A stretch of 10,758 nt of DNA from assembly GCA_001730085.1 (NCBI GenBank), contig MDLB01000081.1, positions 12,432 through 23,189 of the forward strand, written 5' to 3'. This document shows, piece by piece, positions 1 through 6,063 of the stretch. The position numbers were made by a program, and so were the translations under genes. Source of the stretch: PVC group bacterium (ex Bugula neritina AB1) (GTDB taxonomy: Bacteria; GCA-001730085). Numbering within the stretch: position 1 is the stretch's first letter; each line of letters opens with the position of its first letter. The notes under the pieces are model-generated. The model was not told the DNA's origin. It saw only the letters and a list, made by a program, of their open reading frames with translations, and did no database searches.

Positions 1-1075
1 CAAGATATACGAGAGTTTGAATGACTATTAGAGCTAAAGATAAAGTATTCTTTTTTGATGATAGGTGTGAAAATATCATAGGTTTTTCGGTGGAATTAGA
101 GAATTCTTTATATTTTTTAACGAAAAAAGAGATACAGTTAACAAAATGAAAGAGTAAGGAAATAGAAATAAGAAGATAGGGTAGAAAAGAAAAAGCGACA
201 GGAGAAAGAGAAGCAAGAGGAATGATGTTTAAAATCATTAAAACAGAACAGGTGAAAACACTTAAAAAGATAATATTTGAAACAACTTGAGTGATAGGAT
301 TCCATAGTTGTAAACGATCTTTACGAGGTGAAGGTTTTTTTTCTGAGTTCGCGACTTCAGAGAGATAGTTTGCGGTTCTTTGACGTTCTGGGTTAGACCT
401 CTTTGAAGAAGAGGTCTCGCGTTTAGTTTTTTCTTTATTCGCTCTTATAGTAGATATCAGCACTATAGCTATCGGGTAGGCTATAGATGCTGTGAGTAAT
501 AAAGCCATTAGGATAGATGCCCCAATCAAAGTGGCTCCGACAGCTACGCTTAATAATTTATTAAAAAATAATATAGAAAATATAGATATAATTAATATGG
601 ATAAAATATTAATTATAGATATTATTAGAAAGAAAATATCAAGAGGGTGTATTTTTTTAGAATATGATGATGAGTTAGAGTTGTTTATTTTTTTTTGAAG
701 ATTATAGGCTCTAGACAAAATGCCTAAGATGAAAGGTATCGATACAATTGAGCCTAGGACTATTAGAGTATAAAAGGCATAGGAGGGCAAAGAGATCATT
801 CCGAATGCTATAAAAGCTGAGAGGCCGAAAAAAGTCAGAGTCAAACAAGAGAAAGTTAGCAGAAAAGTAAACTGCAAGATAGAGTTTTTGTTTCTATTCA
901 AAGAAGTCGCTACCTTTGAACCTAATATTTTAGCTTGAGTTGAAAGTTTAGTAATGCGATTATTGGAAGAATGTTTTTCCTGAAATGTTGATGGAGATGC
1001 TAATCCCCAAGATAAGTTAGAGGTCAAGGAACATAAGAATAATTGTATGATAAGAAGAGAATAAAGTTTTTTCAT
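1..1075 (-). CDS. Multi-pass membrane protein, tandem paralogue B (C-terminus outside the window)
   Basis: I do not recognise the family. Reading from the ATG at 1075 down to base 1 gives 358 uninterrupted codons with no stop, so the gene is intact here and partial only because the window ends. The start is supported by an AAGGAAGG ribosome-binding site about 5 bases upstream and by alignment with the start of the neighbouring paralogue. Residues 1-24 look like a signal peptide (MKKLYSLLIIQLFLC...). Hydrophobic segments lie at roughly 64-94, 98-120, 143-173, 178-208, 263-285 and 290-318, with another starting near 345. It matches the gene at 1393-3384 along the membrane segments. It carries a longer basic, Ser-rich loop (residues 209-259, 51 residues against 12) but has only about 26 residues where the paralogue has a 140-residue loop. 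Role unknown; an envelope or host-interface membrane protein is an inference. Confidence 0.8.
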   Translation of the reverse strand, partial: MKKLYSLLIIQLFLCSLTSNLSWGLASPSTFQEKHSSNNRITKLSTQAKILGSKVATSLNRNKNSILQFTFLLTFSCLTLTFFGLSAFIAFGMISLPSYAFYTLIVLGSIVSIPFILGILSRAYNLQKKINNSNSSSYSKKIHPLDIFFLIISIINILSILIISIFSILFFNKLLSVAVGATLIGASILMALLLTASIAYPIAIVLISTIRANKEKTKRETSSSKRSNPERQRTANYLSEVANSEKKPSPRKDRLQLWNPITQVVSNIIFLSVFTCSVLMILNIIPLASLSPVAFSFLPYLLISISLLFHFVNCISFFVKKYKEFSNSTEKPMIFSHLSSKKNTLSLALIVIQTLVYL

Positions 1076-1124
1076 GGACCTTCCTTTCTAAGTCATAATC
1101 GAATAGTAAGTAATATTTATTATA
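1076..1124 (-). promoter_or_regulatory. Putative promoter -10 and conserved leader of paralogue B
   Basis: On the minus strand a perfect TATAAT lies at 1124-1119, 44 bases before the ATG. Between it and the ribosome-binding site is a less A/T-only block (CTATTCGATTATGACTTAGA) that recurs almost unchanged before the other paralogue (3394-3420), where TATAAT boxes sit at the same distance. Conservation of the leader in both copies supports a real control region. No convincing -35 box is visible in the A/T-rich DNA upstream. Confidence 0.4.
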
Positions 1125-1175
1125 AAAATGAAAAATTTATATTATTATAATATAATAAAAAATTTTAATTATATC

Positions 1176-1224
1176 ATCTATTATCTATTATCTATTATCT
1201 ATTATCTATTATTTTTTATCTATT
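1176..1224. repeat. Seven-unit tandem heptamer repeat (ATCTATT)
   Basis: Five perfect copies of ATCTATT (1176-1210) are followed in phase by one degenerate unit (ATTTTTT, 1211-1217) and one more perfect unit (1218-1224). The tract lies in the 317-base gap between the two paralogues, about 50 bases upstream of the TATAAT of paralogue B. Such short tandem repeats can change copy number by strand slippage. An effect on expression is inference from position. Confidence 0.85.
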
Positions 1225-1339
1225 CTTTTGTTGAATGACTCGAATGGTTTTTGCGACAAGGTTTTTATTAAACTTTTCGAGTTGTTAATTAAATGTATAG
1301 GATTTTTTTTGAAATAAGAGTTTTTTCAAGAAAGAACTT

Positions 1340-1382
1340 GAGAGTGTTGCAAAATATAGTGTAAGCTTTTTGCAACACTCTC
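1340..1382. repeat. 43-bp palindrome after paralogue A; possible terminator or IS-end-like element
   Basis: A perfect 15-bp inverted repeat pairs GAGAGTGTTGCAAAA (1340-1354) with its complement (1368-1382) around a 13-base loop. It begins 10 bases past the stop codon of the membrane-protein gene ending at 1393, so it could fold in the transcript and end or protect it. The minus-strand sequence after the hairpin (AAGTTCTTTCTT) is T-rich but not a clean T run, so an intrinsic terminator is only possible. Its arms match the half-sites of the element at 5974-6014, which points to a dispersed palindromic repeat. Confidence 0.6.
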
Positions 1383-1392
1383 GATCTTATTT

Positions 1393-3384
1393 TCAAGCGC
1401 TTCTATTTAGGGAATCTGGAAGAAGTTTATTTTCAAAACGCTCTTTAATACTTTGAGGACTTTCTGATTGAGATAAATCAAAATAACTCTTCAAATCTTC
1501 ATATAATGAATTTGTATCTATTAATATCTTTAAAATTTTATCATCCTTATTAAGATAATCAATAATATCATTTGCTTTTATTTTTTCATAATAATTTAAA
1601 TCTTTCTTTGAATTACTTTCTTTTGTAATTAGAGATTTAAGTGTTATTTGATACGCTTCGTTATAGTTACTTAAATCCTTAGATAGTTTTGATATAAGGC
1701 TATTGAGATTTTTGGTAAATCTTCTTTGGATTTGTTTTCTTTTGAGAAATTTACGGAGCTTGTTTTTTTCTTCATCTATTTTACGTTGATCTTCTTGCGT
1801 TAAGAATTCAGGGTTGGCATTTAATCGGCTATAGGTTTTTCTTAGAGCTCGGATATTATGTTTTATAAGCTTAAAGCAGTTTTCAAGAGTATCGGATTCA
1901 ATGTTAACTTCCTTGAATTTAAATGTTTTGATATATAAGAGTACTCCTAGCAAAATGACGGGTGCTATTGTTAATACACTTAAAATAAAAGAAAATGTTC
2001 CAAAAATGACCGGCAAAGTTATGGTGGCAAAAGAGGTGTGAAAGGTAAAAATGATGATAGCTGTAGTAAGGAACAGAAGAGACTGAAAAGCTGTAATGGC
2101 AGAAAAGGCATAGTTATCTGTATTTTCGCTTAATGAGTCTGGATTATTTAGATCTCTATGATCACTTCTAGGGTCTACGGCTTTCCTATAACTTCTAATA
2201 GAGGTAGTACTTTTAGCCCTACGGAGATGACCTTCTTCATTATTTATCGGACTATCTTCGCTTAATAATTCTATACCATCTAGATCTCTATGATCACTTC
2301 TAGGGTCTGTGGCTTCCTCATGACTTCTAAGAGAGGGAGTCCTCAGCAATACTGGAGAAAATTTTTTATGATTTCCAAAATAATAACGTGCAAGGCCTAC
2401 CCTGTCCAGATAACCCTTTTCAAGATTGTGATGTATCTCGAATTTTAGAGCTTCTTGCATCCAACTATTCTCTAATAGATCCTCTTCGTGGTCTGAAGAG
2501 GCCTCTAGAGGTTGTTGCTTATTGCTATTTAACTCAGAGGTTTTAAGTAAAAGCAAGGGAATATTTATAAGGTAAAAGAGCACGGAAATAGAAAGAAGAA
2601 TATAGGGGAGATAAGAAAAAATGGGAGCAGCGATAGGAATGATGTTGAAAATCATTAAAACAGAACAGGTAAAAATACTTAAAAAGATAATGTTTGAAAC
2701 GACTTGAGTGATAGGCTTCGATAAAAATTCAGATGTATTATTACGAGGTTTAGATATCAGCACTATAGTTATCGAGTAGACTATAAATGCTGTGAGTAAT
2801 AAAGCCATTAGGATAGATGCCCCAATCAAAGTGGCTCCGACAGCTACGCTTAATAAGTTATTAAAAAACAATATAGAAAATATAAATGTTATTAATGTTA
2901 ATAAAATATTAATTATAGATATTATTAGAATGAAAATATATTGAGGGTATATTTTGATAGAAGATGATGATGATCTAGAGTTATTTATTTTGTTTTGCAT
3001 AGCATCATAGGCTTTAGAAACGATGACAATGATTAAGATTAAAGGTATCGATACAATTGTGGCTAGGACTATTAGAATGTAAAAGGTATAGGAGGGCAAA
3101 GAGATCATTCCGAATGCTATAAAAGCTGAGAGGCCGAAAAAAGTCAGAGTCAAACAAGACAAAGTTAGCAGAAAAGTAAACCCCAAGATAGATTTTTTGT
3201 TTTTATTCAAAGAAGTCTTTACCTTTGAACCTAATTTTTTAGCTTCACTTGTAAGTTCAGTCAAGCGATTAGGGGAAGAAGGTTTTGCCTTAAATGTTGA
3301 TTGAGTTCCTAATCCCCAAGATAAGTTAGAGGTGAAGGAACATAAGAATAATTGTATGATAAGAAGAGAATACAATTTTTTCAT
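1393..3384 (-). CDS. Multi-pass membrane protein with large repeat-bearing hydrophilic loop, paralogue A
   Basis: Complete 663-residue protein of unknown function. Residues 1-24 form a signal-peptide-like segment. Hydrophobic segments lie near 66-96, 99-123, 146-176, 180-211, 226-250 and 252-282. A hydrophilic, charged loop of about 140 residues follows (283-425), then two more membrane segments (426-451 and 455-486). The C-terminal tail of about 175 residues is Lys/Glu-rich and probably helical or coiled-coil (about 487-663). Within the loop a 44-residue unit occurs twice, each with the core DPRSDHRDL (residues 360-368 and 404-412). The ATG is preceded by a weak AGAGAG site; its N-terminus and leader align with the paralogue at 1-1075. 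Paired hydrophobic hairpins plus a long soluble tail resemble secreted inclusion- or vacuole-membrane proteins in general layout only; a bacterial envelope protein is equally possible. Confidence 0.85.
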   Translation of the reverse strand: MKKLYSLLIIQLFLCSFTSNLSWGLGTQSTFKAKPSSPNRLTELTSEAKKLGSKVKTSLNKNKKSILGFTFLLTLSCLTLTFFGLSAFIAFGMISLPSYTFYILIVLATIVSIPLILIIVIVSKAYDAMQNKINNSRSSSSSIKIYPQYIFILIISIINILLTLITFIFSILFFNNLLSVAVGATLIGASILMALLLTAFIVYSITIVLISKPRNNTSEFLSKPITQVVSNIIFLSIFTCSVLMIFNIIPIAAPIFSYLPYILLSISVLFYLINIPLLLLKTSELNSNKQQPLEASSDHEEDLLENSWMQEALKFEIHHNLEKGYLDRVGLARYYFGNHKKFSPVLLRTPSLRSHEEATDPRSDHRDLDGIELLSEDSPINNEEGHLRRAKSTTSIRSYRKAVDPRSDHRDLNNPDSLSENTDNYAFSAITAFQSLLFLTTAIIIFTFHTSFATITLPVIFGTFSFILSVLTIAPVILLGVLLYIKTFKFKEVNIESDTLENCFKLIKHNIRALRKTYSRLNANPEFLTQEDQRKIDEEKNKLRKFLKRKQIQRRFTKNLNSLISKLSKDLSNYNEAYQITLKSLITKESNSKKDLNYYEKIKANDIIDYLNKDDKILKILIDTNSLYEDLKSYFDLSQSESPQSIKERFENKLLPDSLNRSA
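2125..2342 (-). repeat. In-frame 132-bp-period duplication inside paralogue A
   Basis: The segments 2125-2210 and 2257-2342 are similar at an offset of 132 bases (44 codons). Their cores, 2149-2176 and 2281-2308, are identical over 28 bases. The repeat encodes two copies of a charged unit with DPRSDHRDL followed by LSE(D/N). It lies wholly in the hydrophilic loop and is absent from the sequenced part of paralogue B, so it arose or was lost after the genes split. Confidence 0.85.
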
Positions 3385-3423
3385 AGATTTTTCTCTCTAA
3401 GTCGTAATCGAATAGCAAGTAAT

Positions 3424-3434
3424 ATTATATTATA
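3424..3434 (-). promoter_or_regulatory. Putative -10 region of paralogue A
   Basis: Two overlapping TATAAT boxes on the minus strand (3429-3424 and 3434-3429) sit 40 and 45 bases before the ATG, as in paralogue B. The intervening block (3394-3420) is nearly identical to that of B. The surrounding DNA is so A/T-rich that TATAAT matches arise easily by chance; the conserved distance is the main support. Confidence 0.35.
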
Positions 3435-3492
3435 TAAAATATATATTATTATAATTTAATAAATTTAAAATTTCAATAAAAATAGTTTAATT

Positions 3493-3527
3493 ATATTATA
3501 TATTATATATTAATATATTAATATATT
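3493..3527. repeat. Degenerate A/T tandem repeat (TATATTA/ATATATTA units) upstream of paralogue A
   Basis: Two TATATTA units (3499-3512) followed by ATATATTA-type units (3513-3527) lie directly beyond a TTTAATTATAT stretch. The ATCTATT array before paralogue B follows the same TTTAATTATAT stretch, so the two tracts occupy equivalent places. The low complexity of the DNA limits confidence. Confidence 0.5.
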
Positions 3528-3538
3528 TTTTATATGGC

Positions 3539-4309
3539 CTAGGCTACAGATTCCTTTACGAGTCCATTGGGACCAGCCACTTGAAAGTGATCAAAGTAGA
3601 TATTCTTTTCATAAAAAATCTCTTTGATAGTTTGTAGTGCTTTTTCGGGTGTATTACAATCTTGGCTTAAATGGATCAAAACGATCTCTTTGAGATGAGA
3701 TGTATAGATTTTTGATAAAAATTGACCCGAACTTTTGTTTGACAAGTGGCCTTTGTTACTGAGGATACGGTTTTTTAAAAAATAAGGTCTAGAACTTTTT
3801 GATAGAAGTTTAAAGTCGTAGTTGGCTTCCATTATCACATAGTCAGCCCCATGAACTTCTTTTTCAAGAATGGGATTTGTTTCTCCTAAATCACTGATTA
3901 CTGCTATTTTACTTTTTTTAAAAGTAATAACAAAACAAACAGGATCAAAACAGTCATGGCTCACTTTCACCGGCATAATTTCTACATCTTTAAAGGAAAA
4001 GCGTTCATTTGAGGAAAAAAGCAAAGGTGTTTGTAGAGAAGAAACTTTATCTTGGATATTTGAATATAAAATTTTGCTTAAGGAGGGTTTAATGACTTTA
4101 GAAAGTTGAGGTAATCCTTTGGTGTGATCACTGTGTCTATGTGTGATCAAAAGTAAATCGATATCTTCTAGAGAGAGATTAATCTCTTTAAGTTTTTCAG
4201 AAGTTTTTTTGCCACTTAAACCGCAGTCAACTAAAATATTGGTATCAGGTGTTTGTATAAGAGTTAAATTCCCAGTGCTCCCACTGGCTAAAATATGATA
4301 ACGAAGCAT
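3539..4309 (-). CDS. YycJ/WalJ-like metallo-beta-lactamase-fold hydrolase
   Basis: This 256-residue protein has the metallo-beta-lactamase fold and probably binds two metal ions. It opens with the ASGSTGN motif (residues 8-14) typical of the YycJ/WalJ branch. Visible metal ligands are THRHSDH (56-62), H118 in VSHD, D140 in SDLGE and H213 in IHLSQD; further conserved-looking stretches are EANYD (161-165) and GHLSN (187-191). Length and motif order fit the family. Members are predicted cytoplasmic phosphodiesterases or nucleases, and the substrate cannot be read from sequence. There is no signal peptide. An AAGGA site lies 9 bases before the ATG. The gene is 90 bases downstream of prfB on the same strand and may be cotranscribed with it. 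The stop codon is followed by very A/T-rich DNA with no clear terminator. Confidence 0.88.
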   Translation of the reverse strand: MLRYHILASGSTGNLTLIQTPDTNILVDCGLSGKKTSEKLKEINLSLEDIDLLLITHRHSDHTKGLPQLSKVIKPSLSKILYSNIQDKVSSLQTPLLFSSNERFSFKDVEIMPVKVSHDCFDPVCFVITFKKSKIAVISDLGETNPILEKEVHGADYVIMEANYDFKLLSKSSRPYFLKNRILSNKGHLSNKSSGQFLSKIYTSHLKEIVLIHLSQDCNTPEKALQTIKEIFYEKNIYFDHFQVAGPNGLVKESVA

Positions 4310-4357
4310 ATGACCAATTCCTTGATATTGATTTGGGTTTATCTCAGAGTTTTTCTC

Positions 4358-4391
4358 CCCTTTTCTCTATAAAGGCATATGAGAGAAAGGG
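4358..4391. other. Imperfect hairpin between prfB and the hydrolase gene
   Basis: CCCTTTTCTCT (4358-4368) pairs with AGAGAAAGGG (4382-4391) with one bulged T and a 13-base loop. On the minus strand it falls just after the prfB stop. It is followed by GAGAAAAAC rather than a T run, so it is not a convincing intrinsic terminator. It could be a processing or stabilising hairpin in a prfB-hydrolase transcript. Confidence 0.3.
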
Positions 4392-4399
4392 AAATGGTT

Positions 4400-5516
4400 C
4401 TATTTTTTATTACTTTTTTTGTGCTTTAAGTAAGCTTCTATAAAGTCATTTAAATCACCGTCCATAACACTCAAGATATTTCCCGACTGATGCTGAGTTC
4501 TATGATCTTTCACCAAAGTGTAAGGTTGATAGACATAAGAACGGATTTGGTTCCCCCAAGATATCTCACCTTTATCAGCATAAGAAGAGTCTTGTTGGGT
4601 GCGTCTATCTTGGATCTCTTTTTCGTAAAGTTTAGACTTAAGCATTTTCATGGCTGCGGCCTTGTTGCGATGTTGGGAGCGGTTATTTTGGCACTGAACC
4701 ACAATCCCTGTTGGTATATGCGTTATTCTCACAGCAGAGTCTGTTTTGTTGATATGTTGACCACCTGCACCTCCCGAGCGATAAGTGTCTATTTTTAAAT
4801 CAACATCATCCACTTTGATATCAATATTTTCATCTATTTCAGGAGTGATATCAACGGAAGCAAAAGATGTGTGTCTGCGTTTGTTGGAGTCGAATGGAGA
4901 GATCCTAACTAAACGGTGAACACCTTTTTCTGATTGAAGATGCCCAAAAGCGTAAGGTCCTTGTATCAAAACGATTACATTTTTGATACCACCTTCTCCG
5001 TCGGGTAAAAGGTCGATGACTTTAGATGTAAAACCTTTTTGCATCGCCCAGCGTTGATACATTCTCAACAGCATATTCACCCAGTCACAAGACTCAGTTC
5101 CCCCTGCTCCAGCATTAATGGCTAAAAAAGTATTACAAATATCTTCTTCCCTATCGAGAAGAGTTTTGATTTCTTCTTGCTGGATGGACTTTTCTAAAGT
5201 AAGTAATTCTTCTGTGAGGCCGTCTAGTATTTCTTGCTTTTCTGACTCCTCTTCTTCACAGGCCATTTCATAAAGCTGTGAAAGATCTTGCAAAGAAGTA
5301 TCAATTTTCTTCCAAGGGTCTAATGTTAGTTTTAGCTTTTTGATAGCCTGGATGACATCGTCTTTATCTTCTGAAGACCAGAAAGCTGGTGAAGTCATTT
5401 TATTTTCTAAAGAACTCAATTCACGAGAGGCATTTGAGTAGTCAAAGATACTCCTTGGCTTTAGTTACTCTTGTTTGAAGATCTTGTAGTTTATTCTCAA
5501 TGGAACCGTCTATCAT
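4400..5516 (-). CDS. prfB: Peptide chain release factor 2 (RF2), expressed by programmed +1 frameshift
   Basis: RF2 recognises UGA and UAA stop codons on the ribosome and triggers peptide release. The gene starts at the ATG at 5516, with AGAGGTG 7 bases upstream, and reads 24 codons to an in-frame TGA at 5444-5442. A +1 slip at CTT TGA C then continues through 5443-4400, giving 371 residues, the usual family length. In the joined protein the stop-recognition tripeptide SPF is at 206-208 and the catalytic GGQ at 251-253, each within one residue of the Escherichia coli positions. The junction reads KEYL-DYS, matching the usual YLDY of RF2. The region rich in acidic residues (about 85-125) belongs to the N-terminal helical domain. 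The downstream frame alone, which has TTG at 5419, would lack 32 residues. A hydrolase gene follows after 90 bases. Confidence 0.96.
5441..5456 (-). other. prfB programmed +1 frameshift signal
   Basis: The minus strand reads AAG GAG TAT CTT TGA C: an internal Shine-Dalgarno-like AAGGAG, three spacer bases, the slippery CTT, then the poorly terminating TGA C. This is the autoregulatory RF2 layout known from E. coli (AGG GGG TAT CTT TGA C). When RF2 is scarce the ribosome pauses at TGA and slips forward one base to make more RF2. Confidence 0.95.
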
Positions 5517-5554
5517 TTTGAAGCACCTCTTTAAATATTTAAAATGGTAAAATA

Positions 5555-5560
5555 ATTATA
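5555..5560 (-). promoter_or_regulatory. Putative -10 box of prfB
   Basis: A perfect TATAAT lies on the minus strand at 5560-5555, 39 bases before the prfB ATG, giving a short leader. There is no good -35 match at the usual spacing (the sequence there is TTGTGAAA/TCTTTTT), so the call rests on the box and its position. Confidence 0.35.
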
Positions 5561-5725
5561 AAAATTTCTATTTCACAAAAAGATTAATAGTAAATTCATA
5601 AGGATGTTTTGTAAAAATACAAATTTGTGCAGAACGTTTATTTTTTTTATACTCAAGAGTAAGACTATTTTTGTAAAAACAAACCTCAGTCTTGTTAAAA
5701 AAGGATCTCACTTGTTGGATGGCAC

Positions 5726-5752
5726 TTGATCAATGATCAATTATGGTACAAT
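5726..5752 (+). promoter_or_regulatory. Possible operator palindrome and promoter upstream of the decarboxylase
   Basis: TTGATCA-A-TGATCAA (5726-5740) is a perfect 7-1-7 palindrome of operator type. Its first six bases resemble a -35 box, and TACAAT (5747-5752) resembles a -10 box, but the 15-base spacer is short. If real, the start codon at 6064 would lie some 300 bases downstream, a very long leader. Weak on its own. Confidence 0.25.
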
Positions 5753-5973
5753 TAAATTAGAGTGAGACTTTCGTGAATTTTTAATATTTCACTAAACAAA
5801 AGATATCAAAGACCTAGCTAAGACACCAAGGAAAAGGATTGTAGTTTTTTTTGTTATAGATGTCAAGTGCGTTTGTTTTTATCTTTGTTATAAAGTCTTG
5901 AGAAAAGTTTGCCTTTCTAGCGGATGGTTCTTTATTTAAACTAAAAAATAGTAAAGTTATTATTTAGCCTACT

Positions 5974-6014
5974 GAGACCTTTGCAAAATGTGTCAAATAT
6001 TTTGTAACAGTCTG
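5974..6014. repeat. 41-bp imperfect palindromic repeat, IS-end-like half-sites
   Basis: GAGACCTTTGCAAAAT (5974-5989) faces an inverted copy at 5999-6014, which reads CAGACTGTTACAAAAT on the minus strand, across a 9-base spacer. The half-sites match each other at 12 of 16 bases, and the first matches the arm of the 43-bp palindrome at 1340 at 13 of 16. Similar size and layout at two places suggest a dispersed palindromic element or the joined ends of a deleted insertion sequence. It lies 50 bases before the decarboxylase start. Confidence 0.5.
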
Positions 6015-6018
6015 ATGA

Positions 6019-6042
6019 TTGTAGCTGTGGATTAAACTACAA
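6019..6042 (+). promoter_or_regulatory. Small leader hairpin just before the decarboxylase
   Basis: TTGTAG (6019-6024) pairs with CTACAA (6037-6042) around a 12-base loop, ending 21 bases before the ATG. The only purine-rich stretch between it and the start is the weak TTGGG (6046-6050), so the hairpin may affect translation initiation. A six-pair stem may also arise by chance. Confidence 0.25.
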
Positions 6043-6063
6043 ATATTGGGTTTTGTATGAATT

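Larger units (their letters stand above)
5561..6063. other. Long intergenic region between divergent prfB and the decarboxylase
   Basis: About 500 bases without a supportable gene, separating genes that diverge. It holds a small hairpin with AAGACT/AGTCTT arms (5661-5666 and 5688-5693) enclosing TTTGT/ACAAA, the 15-base palindrome at 5726-5740, a GTGAA/TTCAC inverted pair (5773-5777 and 5788-5792), the palindromic repeat at 5974-6014 and a hairpin at 6019-6042. Its length allows a long regulated leader or a small RNA, but neither can be established from the sequence. Confidence 0.5.

Noticed and set aside
492-698. 68-codon open frame on the plus strand
   Set aside because: It lies antisense within the membrane-protein gene 1-1075, has no ribosome-binding site, and is explained by the A/T-rich hydrophobic codons of that gene.
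1176-1224. CRISPR array
   Set aside because: The units are 7 bases long and directly adjacent without spacers, so this is a simple tandem repeat.
3870-4109. 79-codon open frame on the plus strand
   Set aside because: Antisense shadow of the metallo-beta-lactamase-fold gene, whose metal-binding motifs are intact; no motif or start signal of its own.
4490-4798. 102-codon open frame on the plus strand
   Set aside because: Antisense shadow of the most conserved part of prfB (GGQ region).
5398-5516. prfB as a broken gene because of the in-frame TGA
   Set aside because: The TGA sits exactly in the conserved programmed frameshift signal and the joined protein is full length, so it is not a pseudogene.
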